From positions 558,001 through 622,000 of the forward strand of contig NZ_CP040887.1 of the NCBI RefSeq assembly GCF_006337125.1: 64,000 bases of DNA, given 5' to 3'. Source of the DNA: Serinicoccus chungangensis (GTDB taxonomy: Bacteria; Actinomycetota; Actinomycetes; Actinomycetales; Dermatophilaceae). Below the pieces are notes generated by a model. It did not search any database. It was not told the origin of the DNA and was given only the letters and a program-made list of their open reading frames with translations. Each line of letters opens with the position of its first letter. Positions within the stretch are counted from its first letter, which is position 1. The position numbers and the translations under genes were made by a program. This document shows, piece after piece, positions 44,641 through 53,059 of this stretch.

Positions 44641-45520
44641 CGAGGAAGCGGCCGTGGCGCGCCATGCGCGCCACGTCGCGCCAGCGCAGCCGCGAGCGGT
44701 CCTCGCCCGGCTCGAACGGGTCGTCGCGCCACCCGTCCAGCCAGCCGGCCCACCAGGACTGCAGGCCGTCCCGCTGGGTCGTCCAGCGGACCAGCTGGAT
44801 GCCGGTCCAGCTGGTGACGTAGGCCAGGGCGAGAGGACGGGGCAGGTTGCGCCGGGCCAGCCAGACCCGGTTGCGGGCGTTCTTGTAGAAGTAGTCGGGG
44901 TGGCGGCGGGGGTCCATGACGGGGTGGCCCGTGCGCAGCGAGGGGACGTAGCGCACCGTGTAGCCCGCCGCCCACACCCGCCACGCCAGCTCGATACCCT
45001 CGTGGGCGTAGAAGAAGATGCCCGGCCAGCCCCCGGTCGCCTCGAACGCCTCGCGCCGCATGGCCACGGTCATCTCCACGACGCTGAAGACGTCGGCCTC
45101 GGTATGCCGCTGGCGTGCCCCGAGGCGGGGGATCCACCGGCCCGGCAGCGGGGCCTCCCCGGCGTGCGGGTCCTCGATGAGCGGCTGGACGAGCCCGACC
45201 TCGGGATGGTCCTCGAGGTAGCGCGCCGTCCGCAGCAGCACGTCGTCGTCGATGAGCCAGGCGTCGTCGTCGAGGAAGAAGAGGACGTCGCCCTCGACGT
45301 GCGGGACGCCGGCGTTGCGCCCGGCCGGGATCCCGACGTTGGTGGGCAGGGCGAGGGTCTTGACCCGTTCGTGCAGACCGACGGGGTTCCAGGCGTTGCC
45401 CACCACCACCACGTCGAGCTCCACCCCACGCTGGCGGAACAGCGAGTCCAGCCCCCGGCGCAGCTCCTGCGGGCGTCGGCCCTGGGTCAGGACCACGACG
45501 GCGAACCGAGGGGCGCTCAC
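44633..45520 (-). CDS. GT2 family glycosyltransferase
   Basis: The 295-residue product is a GT-A enzyme: FAVVVLTQGRRPQELRRGLD at the start, NVGIPAGRNAGVPHVEGD, the metal-binding LFFLDDDAWLIDDD, and VAMRREAFEATGGWPGIFFY then AHEGIELAWRVWAAGY. It resembles rhamnosyl- or galactofuranosyl-type GT2 enzymes that act in the cytoplasm. No membrane helix is obvious. Its GTG overlaps the stop of the CDP-alcohol phosphatidyltransferase gene (GTGA), so the two are coupled. Confidence 0.9.
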   Translation of the reverse strand: MSAPRFAVVVLTQGRRPQELRRGLDSLFRQRGVELDVVVVGNAWNPVGLHERVKTLALPTNVGIPAGRNAGVPHVEGDVLFFLDDDAWLIDDDVLLRTARYLEDHPEVGLVQPLIEDPHAGEAPLPGRWIPRLGARQRHTEADVFSVVEMTVAMRREAFEATGGWPGIFFYAHEGIELAWRVWAAGYTVRYVPSLRTGHPVMDPRRHPDYFYKNARNRVWLARRNLPRPLALAYVTSWTGIQLVRWTTQRDGLQSWWAGWLDGWRDDPFEPGEDRSRLRWRDVARMARHGRFLVI

Positions 45521-46368
45521 GACCGGCCCTCCCGGCGCAGCCGCCCCGAGGCGAGGATGGCGCTCGCGTGCCCGACCGTCACCGGCACGACCAGGACGGC
45601 CATGACCACGACCTGGACCCGGGCCGCGGCCAGCTCCTCGCCGAGCAGCGCACCGACGAGCGCGACCGCCACCGTCACCAGGGTCATCTCGATCGAGTGG
45701 AACATCCGGTGCACGGGCAGCAGGCGGGCCGTCCGGCGCAGGGTGCCGAGGACCGTCCGCGCGGGAACGGCACGTGCCGCCGCGGTGTCCGGTAGGGGCC
45801 CGAGACCTACGGCGGCCCGGGAGGCGTGCACCATCTCGTTGAGCGCCTTGTTGAGGACGAGGAAGGTCGCGAGGACGGCCCCGGCGAAGGCGTACCCGAA
45901 CCACTGCGCCGGGTCCTGCTCCGCGCCGCCCACCAGGCCGGCGGCCCGCCAGCCCAGGGCGAGGGCGATGGCGGCCTCGACCGTGTAGTGGCCCACCTTG
46001 TCGAGGAAGATGCCGACCGGGCCGGACAGCCCCTTCCACCGGGCCACCTCCCCGTCCGAGCAGTCGAGCAGCATCTGCAGCTGCGCCAGCAACGCCCCGA
46101 GCACCGCACCCGGCAGGCCGGGGACGAGCAACGCCCCGGCGGCGGCCCAGCCGGCGACCATCATGAGCGCGGTGACGCCGTTGGCCGAGAGGGGGGTGGG
46201 GATGAGCGCGCGGGTCAGGTGCGGCGACAGGCGCCGTAGGTAGAGGTCGCCGGTCCAGTGCTCGGCGTTGCCGCGGGCCAGGACCTCCGGCGGCTGCGCG
46301 ACGGCCCGCACCTGGGCGAGCGTGGGCCTGGAGGGCCGCAGGCCGTCACCGGCCGACGGGTCAGCCAT
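45517..46368 (-). CDS. CDP-alcohol phosphatidyltransferase family protein with variant motif
   Basis: The 283-residue membrane protein has six or so helices after a 60-residue cytoplasmic start. The catalytic signature reads DCSDGEVARWKGLSGPVG then IFLDKVGHY: the first three motif Asp, the Gly and the AR are kept, but the fourth Asp (usual general base) is His. The family moves a phospho-alcohol from CDP-alcohol to another alcohol. In this island it may attach the polymer or its linker to lipid, or make an inositol- or glycerol-phosphate lipid. It is first of a two-gene unit with the GT2. Confidence 0.86.
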   Translation of the reverse strand: MADPSAGDGLRPSRPTLAQVRAVAQPPEVLARGNAEHWTGDLYLRRLSPHLTRALIPTPLSANGVTALMMVAGWAAAGALLVPGLPGAVLGALLAQLQMLLDCSDGEVARWKGLSGPVGIFLDKVGHYTVEAAIALALGWRAAGLVGGAEQDPAQWFGYAFAGAVLATFLVLNKALNEMVHASRAAVGLGPLPDTAAARAVPARTVLGTLRRTARLLPVHRMFHSIEMTLVTVAVALVGALLGEELAAARVQVVVMAVLVVPVTVGHASAILASGRLRREGRS

Positions 46369-46460
46369 GGACCATCTCCCTCGCTCGACCGGGCTCCGAC
46401 CCGCTGGAGTCTAGACGGTGAACTCCCGATGTCCGACGGGGAGCGACCCCGGTCGTGGCC

Positions 46461-47132
46461 TCAGTCGGGCGGGGCGATCGAGGTCTGCGCCGGGAGCTGG
46501 TCCTGGGGCACCAGGCCGACCGGGCAGGTGTAGCCGTTGGGCCCGTGGTTGCAGTACCCGCCCGGGTTCTTGTGGAGGTACTGCTGGTGCGCCTCCTCGG
46601 CGTAGTAGAACGGGCCGGCCTGCTGGGCGGGGAGCAGCTCGGTGACGACGGGCCCGTGCCCGGCGCGCGCCAGGACCTCGCCGAAGGCCGCGGCCGTGGC
46701 CCGCGCCGCCTGCTCCTGCTCGGCGGTGGTCCAGTAGATGGCGGAGCGGTACTGGGTGCCGATGTCGTTGCCCTGGCGGTTGGCGGTGGTCGGGTCGTGG
46801 TTCTCCCAGAAGGCCTTGAGGAGCTGCTCGGGGTCGGTGCGGTTGCGGTCGTAGGCGACGAGGACGGACTCGGTGTGGCCGGTGCGTCCGGTGCACACCT
46901 CGCGGTAGGTGGGGTGGGGGGTGGTCCCACCCTGGTAGCCGGCCGCCGTGGTCACGACGCCCGGCAGCTGCCAGAAGATCCGCTCTGCGCCCCAGAAGCA
47001 CCCCATCGCCACGGTCATCACCTCGGTGCCCTCGGGCCACGGGCCGTGGAGCGACGTCCCGAGCACGACGTGGCGCTCCGGGATGTCCGGCAGGGGGGTG
47101 GGACGTCCGGGCAGGCTGCTCTCGCGATGCAT
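46461..47132 (-). CDS. msrA: Peptide-methionine (S)-S-oxide reductase
   Basis: The 223-residue product repairs oxidised methionine. The catalytic MTVAMGCFWGAERIFWQLPG is near residues 38-57; GYQGGTTPHPTYREVCTGRTGH, YFxx-type EEAHQQYLHKNPGGYCNHGPNG and the resolving Cys region are as in actinobacterial MsrA. ATG at 47132 has GACACT exactly 6 bases upstream and GGAGG touching the ATG, which fits a leaderless message better than a ribosome-site start. Confidence 0.95.
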   Translation of the reverse strand: MHRESSLPGRPTPLPDIPERHVVLGTSLHGPWPEGTEVMTVAMGCFWGAERIFWQLPGVVTTAAGYQGGTTPHPTYREVCTGRTGHTESVLVAYDRNRTDPEQLLKAFWENHDPTTANRQGNDIGTQYRSAIYWTTAEQEQAARATAAAFGEVLARAGHGPVVTELLPAQQAGPFYYAEEAHQQYLHKNPGGYCNHGPNGYTCPVGLVPQDQLPAQTSIAPPD

Positions 47133-47138
47133 CCTCCG

Positions 47139-47144
47139 AGTGTC
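47139..47144 (-). promoter_or_regulatory. -10 box GACACT for msrA (leaderless type)
   Basis: GACACT on the minus strand, 6 bases, ATG. Confidence 0.4.
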
Positions 47145-47207
47145 GCACCCGCCCCGCAGCGGTGCGAGCGCAGGCCGCGCGGGGTCGACTCCTGGGGTGC
47201 TGCGGGC

Positions 47208-47256
47208 TAGACTGGGAGGTTGATCCACGGTCCGGGCCCTTTCGGGGGCCCGGACC
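47208..47256 (+). promoter_or_regulatory. greA promoter and structured leader
   Basis: TAGACT at 47208-47213 with TCGACT 17 bases upstream looks like a sigma-A promoter. The leader of about 140 bases opens with a perfect 11-bp hairpin, GGTCCGGGCCC (47229-47239) with GGGCCCGGACC (47246-47256), loop TTTCGG. It could attenuate transcription before greA. Confidence 0.5.
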
Positions 47257-47359
47257 TCGTGCTAGGGCGGCGGCGCGTCACCGCATCCGTCCGGACGCTC
47301 GATCGCCAGGCGCGGTCGGGCCTGCCGCCCGGCCACGCGAGACGACAGAGGAGAGAGCA

Positions 47360-47851
47360 GTGAGCGACACCGCAGCAGCCAGCTACTTGACGCAGGAGGC
47401 GTACGACCGCCTCGACGCGGAGCTGTCCAGGCTCAAGGAGCAGGGGCGCTCGGAGATCAGCAAGCGCATCGAGGCGGCGCGCGACGAGGGAGATCTGAAG
47501 GAGAACGGGGGCTACCACGCGGCCAAGGAGGAGCAGGGCAAGATGGAGGCCCGCATCCGCCAGCTCGAGCACCTCCTCCAGACCGCGGTCGTCGGGTCGG
47601 CCCCTCCGGACGACGGCGTCGTCGAGCCCGGCATGGTGGTGACCGTGGAGATGTTCGGGGACCAGGAGACCTTTCTCCTCGGCTCCCGCGAGATCATCTC
47701 CGAGGGCAGCGACCTGGACGTCTACAGCGAGCAGTCGCCGCTGGGAGCGGCCCTGCTGGGGGCCAGGAGCGGCGACACGGTCAGCTACGAGGCACCCAAC
47801 AACAAGACCATCGAGGTCACGATCGTGGAGGCCTCGCCCTACCAGGCCTGA
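47360..47851 (+). CDS. greA: Transcription elongation factor GreA
   Basis: The 163-residue product has the N-terminal coiled coil (YLTQEAYDRLDAELSRLKEQ) with the acidic tip ARDEGDLKENGGYHAAKEEQ that reaches into the RNA polymerase active site and stimulates RNA cleavage in backtracked complexes. The C-terminal FKBP-like domain contains SPLGAALLGARSGDTVSY. GTG start with GAGGAGAGAG upstream. Confidence 0.97.
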   Translation: MSDTAAASYLTQEAYDRLDAELSRLKEQGRSEISKRIEAARDEGDLKENGGYHAAKEEQGKMEARIRQLEHLLQTAVVGSAPPDDGVVEPGMVVTVEMFGDQETFLLGSREIISEGSDLDVYSEQSPLGAALLGARSGDTVSYEAPNNKTIEVTIVEASPYQA

Positions 47852-47887
47852 CGCTCCTCCAGCCGCCGACGGGACCGCGGCCGCGGC

Positions 47888-48358
47888 TCAGCGTTCGCGG
47901 GGTGCCTCGTCGGCATACCAGCACTGGTCGACATAGCCGGTGATCGCCGGGGACGCGGTGGCGACGCTCTCGACATGACGGCTGGGCGAGGCCGGCGACG
48001 CCGGGACCTGCACCTCGGTGCGTCCGACGACGACGTGCGCGGCCGACTGGGCCTCGAGGGTGCAGACGGCCTCGCGGTCCGGGTCGCGGCGCAGGTCGAA
48101 GCGCACGTCGACCCGGCCGTCGGTGACGACGTCGAAGCCGGTGTTCACCCAGTGCACCCGGCCCTGCGTCGCCGCGAGCCCCCAGACGACCGCCACCAGG
48201 CTCATGGCGAGCACGGCGACCAGCCCCACCGTCCACCACCGTCGGTCGCGGGGCGCCGAGCGCTGCTCCGCCTCGGCCTGCTCCTCGACGAGGTCCCAGT
48301 CCACGTCCTCGGCTCCCGCGGCTCGGGGCTCGGGAGGTTCGGGACTGCGGGCGGTCAC
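47888..48358 (-). CDS. DUF4307 single-pass membrane protein
   Basis: From the GTG at 48358 (GGAAGG 10 bases upstream) the product is 156 residues: a cytoplasmic Pro/Glu-rich start, one membrane helix ([20 protein letters not shown]) and an extracytoplasmic beta domain with [20 protein letters not shown] and the closing DQCWYADEA. The two Cys may pair. Its position opposite mca is the typical actinobacterial context of DUF4307. Function is unknown. Confidence 0.85.
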   Translation of the reverse strand: MTARSPEPPEPRAAGAEDVDWDLVEEQAEAEQRSAPRDRRWWTVGLVAVLAMSLVAVVWGLAATQGRVHWVNTGFDVVTDGRVDVRFDLRRDPDREAVCTLEAQSAAHVVVGRTEVQVPASPASPSRHVESVATASPAITGYVDQCWYADEAPRER

Positions 48359-48486
48359 GTGCGGCTGCCTTCCGGGGTGGTGAGAGGATGACACAGTGCC
48401 GATCGGCGGCACGACCACCATTGTCCGTCACCCCGGAGCCGACCGTGACGTCGCCCCCGGGCTCCATCGACGCGGAAAGGACCGCC

Positions 48487-49536
48487 ATGCCCACGAGCGG
48501 ATCGGGCCTGCGCCTCATGGCCGTGCACGCCCACCCCGACGACGAGTCGAGCAAGGGCGCTGCCACGGTCGCCCACTACGTCTCGCAGGGGGTGGACGTG
48601 CGGGTGGTCTCCTGCACGGGCGGCGAGCGCGGCGACGTCCTGAACGAGAAGCTCAAGGACGACCCGCACATCGTGCGGGACATCAGCCAGGTGCGCCGGG
48701 ACGAGATGACCCGGGCCGCGCAGATCCTCGGGGTCAGCCACACCTGGCTCGGCTTCGTCGACAGCGGTCTCCCCGAGGGCGACCCGCTCCCGCCGTTGCC
48801 GCAGGGCTGTTTCGCCCTGGAGCCGCTCGAGGTGACGACCGAGGCGCTGGTGCGCGTCATCCGCGAGTTCCGTCCGCACGTCCTGACGACGTACGACGAG
48901 AACGGCGGCTACCCCCACCCGGACCACATCATGACCCACACGGTGACCATGTCGGCCTTCGAGGCGGCCGGTGACCCCAAGGCATACCCGCACGCGGGCC
49001 GGCCCTGGCAGCCGCTCAAGGTCTACTACAGCGGCTGGGACCCGCAGCGGATGATCCGCCTGGACGAGGCGATGGTCGAGGCCGGTTACGAGCCCCCCTT
49101 CGCGGACTGGCGCAAGCACCTCGGGAGCCGGCCGCGGCGTGTCCTCACCACCCGGGTGCCGTGCGGCGAGCAGTTCTCGGTCCGCGACGACGCGCTGCGT
49201 GCGCACGCCACGCAGGTGGACCCCGACGGGCCGTGGTTCCGGGTGCCCCTGGAGATCCAGCAGCGCGTCTGGCCCACGGAGGACTACGAGCTGGCGCGCT
49301 CCCTGGTGGCGGTCGACCTTCCCGAGGACGACCTCTTCGGCGGCCTGCGCGACCGCACGGGGGAGGAGCTGGACACGCTGTGCCGCCGGGTCCACGAGCG
49401 GGGGCCGGACGGTTCCCTGACCCTGGTGCACCGTGGCGACCCGCCGCTGCCGCCGCTGGACGAGGTGGCCGGTGACGGGGACGCCGACGGCGACGGGGTC
49501 GACGACGTGCGCCGTGAGGAGGGGCACGAGCAGTGA
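48487..49536 (+). CDS. mca: Mycothiol S-conjugate amidase
   Basis: The 349-residue product cleaves mycothiol conjugates so that the mercapturic acid can leave the cell. The zinc site motif [20 protein letters not shown] is at about residues 12-31, and [20 protein letters not shown] gives the later His. It is Mca rather than MshB by the ESSKGA loop and length. ATG at 48487 is preferred to the upstream open frame because GGAAAGGA lies 5 bases before it. Its presence supports an actinobacterial host. Confidence 0.95.
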   Translation: MPTSGSGLRLMAVHAHPDDESSKGAATVAHYVSQGVDVRVVSCTGGERGDVLNEKLKDDPHIVRDISQVRRDEMTRAAQILGVSHTWLGFVDSGLPEGDPLPPLPQGCFALEPLEVTTEALVRVIREFRPHVLTTYDENGGYPHPDHIMTHTVTMSAFEAAGDPKAYPHAGRPWQPLKVYYSGWDPQRMIRLDEAMVEAGYEPPFADWRKHLGSRPRRVLTTRVPCGEQFSVRDDALRAHATQVDPDGPWFRVPLEIQQRVWPTEDYELARSLVAVDLPEDDLFGGLRDRTGEELDTLCRRVHERGPDGSLTLVHRGDPPLPPLDEVAGDGDADGDGVDDVRREEGHEQ

Positions 49537-49757
49537 ACGAGACCGGCGTCCAGATCACGGCGGGCCTGGGGGGCTTCCTCGTCCTGTTCGGCCTGTGCCT
49601 GGCCGTGTGGTTCCTCGGGCGCGACCTCACCCGCCGGCTGCGCCGGATGCGCCGCGCGGAGGACGCCCGGCTGGAGCAGGAGCGCCAGGACCGTCACCGG
49701 GCGGCGCAGGAGGACCCCGACGCCGGGCCGCCCCGGGACGAGGACCCGATCGGCTGA
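49533..49757 (+). CDS. Small single-pass membrane protein downstream of mca
   Basis: The 74-residue product has one membrane helix ([20 protein letters not shown]) followed by a basic then acidic cytoplasmic tail ([20 protein letters not shown]). The GTG start overlaps the mca stop (GTGA). Similar tiny proteins follow mca in other actinobacteria; no function is known. Confidence 0.8.
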   Translation: MNETGVQITAGLGGFLVLFGLCLAVWFLGRDLTRRLRRMRRAEDARLEQERQDRHRAAQEDPDAGPPRDEDPIG

Positions 49758-49776
49758 CCTGAGCGCCTGCCGGTGC

Positions 49777-50475
49777 TCAGGCGGGGGTGAGGGCGGTGAG
49801 GCTGAGGTAGGCCGCCGTCCAGTGCGCGGCGAAGGCCGCGACGGTGAAGGCGTGGAAGACCTCGTGGAAGCCGAACCACCGCGGCGAGGGGTCCGGTCGG
49901 CGCAGACCGTAGACGACGGCGCCCAGGGTGTAGCACAGGCCACCGAGGGCGATGAGGCCCACGACGAGGGGGCCACCGCTGCGCCACATGGGGACGAGGA
50001 AGAAGACGGCGACCCACCCCAGGGCGATGTAGACCCCGGTGTAGAGCCAGCGCGGGGCGCCGACCCAGAACACCCGGAAGAGCACCCCGGCGAGGGCGCC
50101 GGACCACACCACCCAGAGCAGGATCTGTCCCTGCGTGCGGGGCAGGAGCACGACGGCGAAGGGGGTGTAGGTGCCGGCGATGATGAGGAAGATGTTGGCG
50201 TGGTCCCAGCGCTTGAGGACCCGTGCCGTCCGGGGGCTCCAGCGTCCGCGGTGGTAGAGGGCGGAGGTCCCGAACAGCAGGACCCCCGTGATCGCGAAGA
50301 CGAGCGCGGCCACCGCGGCGGCGCGCGTCGGCGCCACGGCGACGAGCACCGCGCCGGCGGCCAGCGCGACGGGCACCATCCCCAGGTGCAGCCACCCGCG
50401 CAGGTGCGGCTTGACGTGGTCGACGACGGAGCCCAGCGGACCGGTGGTGGGGCTCGGGGCGGGGCGGGGCGTCAT
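49777..50475 (-). CDS. trhA: Hemolysin III-family (PAQR/TrhA) membrane protein
   Basis: The 232-residue product has seven membrane helices and the PAQR family residues: RGWLHLGMVPVALAAGAVLV, GTSALYHRGRWSP with the Ser/His pair, WDHANIFLIIAGTYTPFAV and FHEVFHAFTVAAFAAHW. In E. coli and Bacillus such proteins influence membrane energetics and fluidity. Its TAGCCT -10 box is 6 bases from the ATG, and a palindrome overlaps that promoter, so regulation by a repressor is likely. Confidence 0.93.
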   Translation of the reverse strand: MTPRPAPSPTTGPLGSVVDHVKPHLRGWLHLGMVPVALAAGAVLVAVAPTRAAAVAALVFAITGVLLFGTSALYHRGRWSPRTARVLKRWDHANIFLIIAGTYTPFAVVLLPRTQGQILLWVVWSGALAGVLFRVFWVGAPRWLYTGVYIALGWVAVFFLVPMWRSGGPLVVGLIALGGLCYTLGAVVYGLRRPDPSPRWFGFHEVFHAFTVAAFAAHWTAAYLSLTALTPA

Positions 50476-50481
50476 CCGTCC

Positions 50482-50487
50482 AGGCTA
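50482..50487 (-). promoter_or_regulatory. -10 box TAGCCT for trhA (leaderless type)
   Basis: TAGCCT on the minus strand, 6 bases, ATG at 50475. The adjacent operator covers its spacer side. Confidence 0.5.
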
Positions 50488-50521
50488 ACCTACGGAACCG
50501 TAGGTTACGAATCCGTAGGTT
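50487..50521. promoter_or_regulatory. TetR-type operator upstream of trhA
   Basis: AACCTACGGAACCGTAGGTT (50487-50506) is a perfect 20-bp palindrome. A third half-site CCGTAGGTT follows at 50513-50521, 15 bases on. It touches the trhA -10 box, so a bound protein would block the polymerase. Form and AT-centred core resemble TetR-family operators. Confidence 0.7.
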
Positions 50522-50580
50522 CCGGGTCCGGGCCCCCACCGACCCCCGGTCGGGTGCAGACGGTGCTCAGGGGCTGCGGG

Positions 50581-50586
50581 TAGGTT
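50581..50586 (+). promoter_or_regulatory. -10 box TAGGTT for the isoprenyl transferase (leaderless type)
   Basis: TAGGTT, 6 bases, ATG at 50593; no ribosome site. Confidence 0.5.
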
Positions 50587-50592
50587 GGGCGC

Positions 50593-51357
50593 ATGCGGAC
50601 GCCGAGGGACCTGGTCTACCGGGCCTACAACTCCTCGCTGCGCCGGCACCTGCCCAGCGAGCGGCTCCCGCGGCACATCGGGGTGATGCTGGACGGCAAC
50701 CGACGCTGGGCGAGGCTGCGGGGCGCCGAGACCGCGGACGGCCACCGCGCCGGGGCCGAGAACATCGCCCCCTTCCTCGGGTGGTGCGAGGAGGCCGGGG
50801 TCGAGGTGGTCACGCTCTGGCTGCTGTCGACGGACAACCTCAACCGTCCGACCGGGGAGCTCGGTCCGCTGCTCGCGATCATCGAGGGCGTCGTGGAGCA
50901 GCTCGCGCTCACCGGGCGGTGGCCGGTCCGCGTGGTCGGTGCCCTGGACCTCCTGCCGCCCGCGACCGCGGACCGGCTGACCGGGGCCGCCAGGAGCACC
51001 GGGGCGGTGGACGGCATGCTCGTCAACGTCGCGATCGGCTACGGGGGGCGGCGCGAGATCGCCGACGCCGTGCGGTCCCTGCTGCGGGACGCGGCGGAGT
51101 CCGGCACGACCCTGGAGGAGCTCGCCGACACGGTGACCGTCGAGGACATCGCCGGTCACCTCTACACGCGCGGCCTGCCCGACCCCGACCTCGTGATCCG
51201 CACCTCCGGCGAGCAGCGGCTCGGCGGCTTCCTGCTGTGGCAGAGCGCGCACAGCGAGTTCTACTTCTGCGAGGCCTTCTGGCCCGACTTCCGCAAGGTC
51301 GACTTCCTCCGGGCGCTGCGCGCCTACGCCGAGCGCGAGCGCCGCTTCGGCAGCTGA
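50593..51357 (+). CDS. cis-Prenyltransferase (UppS/short-chain Z-isoprenyl diphosphate synthase family)
   Basis: The 254-residue product adds isoprene units to an allylic diphosphate. Conserved parts are [17 protein letters not shown] (catalytic Asp), [38 protein letters not shown] and [20 protein letters not shown] then [14 protein letters not shown]. Actinobacteria often have two such enzymes, one making a short Z-prenyl and one decaprenyl or undecaprenyl diphosphate; which this is cannot be told from sequence by eye, though the place beside trhA and PIN-PhoH matches the short-chain (Rv1086-like) gene. Confidence 0.92.
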   Translation: MRTPRDLVYRAYNSSLRRHLPSERLPRHIGVMLDGNRRWARLRGAETADGHRAGAENIAPFLGWCEEAGVEVVTLWLLSTDNLNRPTGELGPLLAIIEGVVEQLALTGRWPVRVVGALDLLPPATADRLTGAARSTGAVDGMLVNVAIGYGGRREIADAVRSLLRDAAESGTTLEELADTVTVEDIAGHLYTRGLPDPDLVIRTSGEQRLGGFLLWQSAHSEFYFCEAFWPDFRKVDFLRALRAYAERERRFGS

Positions 51358-51455
51358 GCGACACGCCGCGCGAGGTGCTCGTGCCAGGCAGGCCGCGGCA
51401 TACGGTCGGACCAGACGCGGGGCACGCCCGCCCCGCCTCTCGGGAGGCCCACCAC

Positions 51456-51578
51456 ATGGAGCTCTGGCTCAGGCGGGGGGCCGGTTCCGGCCCTCGTCGT
51501 GGCGTGGCCCGGTCCCGGACCGCCCATCGCCGTCGATGCGCTGCCGACCGGCGCGCGTCGCCGAAGGAGCCCGCATGA
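51456..51578 (+). CDS. Possible 40-residue leader peptide coupled to phoH
   Basis: The ATG at 51456 has GGGAGG 7 bases upstream. The frame encodes 40 residues starting [20 protein letters not shown] with eleven Arg in all, and its TGA overlaps the phoH ATG (ATGA at 51575-51578). Third-position GC is only moderate. It may be a true coupled leader peptide or a chance frame. Confidence 0.4.
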   Translation: MELWLRRGAGSGPRRGVARSRTAHRRRCAADRRASPKEPA

Positions 51579-52948
51579 GCCAGCGCCACGGCACGCCCAC
51601 CGTCGACGTCCTCGACACCGACGTCGCCCCCTTCGACGCCCTGCCCGAGGTGGGTCGCAAGACCTACGTCCTCGACACCTCGGTGCTGCTGTCCGACCCG
51701 CGGGCGCTGCTGCGCTTCGCCGAGCACGAGGTCGTGGTCCCGGTGGTCGTCATCACCGAGCTGGAGGGCAAGCGGCACCACCCGGAGCTGGGCTACTTCG
51801 CCCGGCAGGCGCTGCGCATGCTCGACGACCTCCGGGTGGCGCACGGCACCCTCAGCGAGCCGGTGCCGGTCGGGCAGGCCGGGGGCAGCCTGCGGGTCGA
51901 GCTCAACCACACCGACCCCGCCGCCCTCCCGGCCGGCTTCCGGCTGGGCGACAACGACTCCCGCATCCTCGCCGTGGCGGCCAACCTGTCCGCCGAGGGC
52001 CAGGACGTCACCGTGGTGAGCAAGGACCTGCCGATGCGGGTCAAGGCCTCCGCGGTCGGCCTGGACGCCGAGGAGTACCGCGCCGAGCTCGCCGTCGACA
52101 GCGGCTGGACCGGCATGGCGGAGATCGAGGTCGACGACGAGCAGATGCGTCAGCTCTACGACGGCGGTCGGCTGCAGCACCCCGAGGCCGCCGACCTGCG
52201 CCTCCACACCGGCCTGACGATCCTGGGCGCCTCGGGCAGCGCCCTCGGCCGCGTCACCCCGGACCGTTCGGTCAAGCTGGTGCGGGGGGACCGCGACGCC
52301 TTCGGGCTGCACGGTCGGTCCGCCGAGCAGCGCATCGCGCTGGACCTGCTGCTGGACCCCGACGTCGGGATCATCAGCCTGGGTGGCCGCGCGGGCACGG
52401 GCAAGAGCGCCCTCGCCCTGTGCGCCGGCCTGGAGGCGGTGATGGAGCGTCGTCAGCACCGCAAGGTCATCGTCTTCCGCCCCCTCTACGCCGTGGGCGG
52501 CCAGGAGCTGGGCTACCTCCCCGGCAGCGAGAACGACAAGATGGGGCCGTGGGCCCAGGCGGTCTTCGACACGCTGGGTGCGGTGGTCTCCAAGGAGGTC
52601 GTCGAGGAGATCCTCGACCGCGACATGCTCGAGGTGCTCCCGCTCACCCACATCCGGGGCCGCTCCCTGCACGACGCCTTCGTCATCGTGGACGAGGCCC
52701 AGAGCCTGGAGCGCAACGTCCTGCTGACGGTCCTGTCCCGGATCGGCCAGAGCTCGCGGGTGGTCCTCACCCACGACGTGGCGCAGCGCGACAACCTGCG
52801 GGTCGGTCGGCACGACGGCGTGGCCGCGGTGATCGAGGCGCTGAAGGGCCACCCGCTCTTCGCCCACATCACCTTGCACCGCAGTGAGCGCAGCCCGATC
52901 GCCGCGCTGGTGACGGAGATGCTGGAGGGGTCCGACGCGCTCCTGTGA
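51575..52948 (+). CDS. PhoH2: PIN-domain ribonuclease fused to PhoH ATPase
   Basis: The 457-residue product has an N-terminal PIN domain (about 25-170) with acidic residues in [23 protein letters not shown] and [11 protein letters not shown]. It is followed by a PhoH ATPase domain (about 230-450) with Walker [20 protein letters not shown] and [12 protein letters not shown] as Walker B. PIN-PhoH proteins of actinobacteria unwind and cut RNA in an ATP-dependent way. AAGGAG lies 5 bases before the ATG. Confidence 0.93.
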   Translation: MSQRHGTPTVDVLDTDVAPFDALPEVGRKTYVLDTSVLLSDPRALLRFAEHEVVVPVVVITELEGKRHHPELGYFARQALRMLDDLRVAHGTLSEPVPVGQAGGSLRVELNHTDPAALPAGFRLGDNDSRILAVAANLSAEGQDVTVVSKDLPMRVKASAVGLDAEEYRAELAVDSGWTGMAEIEVDDEQMRQLYDGGRLQHPEAADLRLHTGLTILGASGSALGRVTPDRSVKLVRGDRDAFGLHGRSAEQRIALDLLLDPDVGIISLGGRAGTGKSALALCAGLEAVMERRQHRKVIVFRPLYAVGGQELGYLPGSENDKMGPWAQAVFDTLGAVVSKEVVEEILDRDMLEVLPLTHIRGRSLHDAFVIVDEAQSLERNVLLTVLSRIGQSSRVVLTHDVAQRDNLRVGRHDGVAAVIEALKGHPLFAHITLHRSERSPIAALVTEMLEGSDALL

Positions 52949-52978
52949 CGCACGAGGCGTAGCCTAGGAGTCACGGCA

Positions 52979-53005
52979 GTCACACCGGCCCCAGGCCGGT
53001 GTGAC
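52979..53005 (+). terminator. Strong hairpin after phoH
   Basis: GTCACACCGGCC (52979-52990) pairs perfectly with GGCCGGTGTGAC (52994-53005) around CCA. A TAGCCT box at 52960-52965 leaves open that this is instead the first hairpin of the next gene's leader. Confidence 0.65.
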
Positions 53006-53030
53006 CTTCACCACGTCTACGGGCCAGGGT

Positions 53031-53059
53031 TTGACGCCGCGCGCTCGAACCGGCACCGT
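53031..53059 (+). promoter_or_regulatory. Possible promoter for the transglycosylase gene
   Basis: TTGACG (53031-53036), a 17-base spacer, CACCGT (53054-53059). It implies a leader of about 115 bases. The motif GGTAACG lies in the leader. Confidence 0.35.

Noticed and set aside
44633..46039. A single 468-residue frame joining the GT2 to the region of the CDP-alcohol enzyme
   Set aside because: The first part is a shadow frame of the CDP-alcohol phosphatidyltransferase; the GT2 begins at the GTG at 45520.
31856..46460. Mobile element carrying the polymer island
   Set aside because: No transposase, integrase, flanking repeats or tRNA boundary is visible; only indirect hints of transfer exist.
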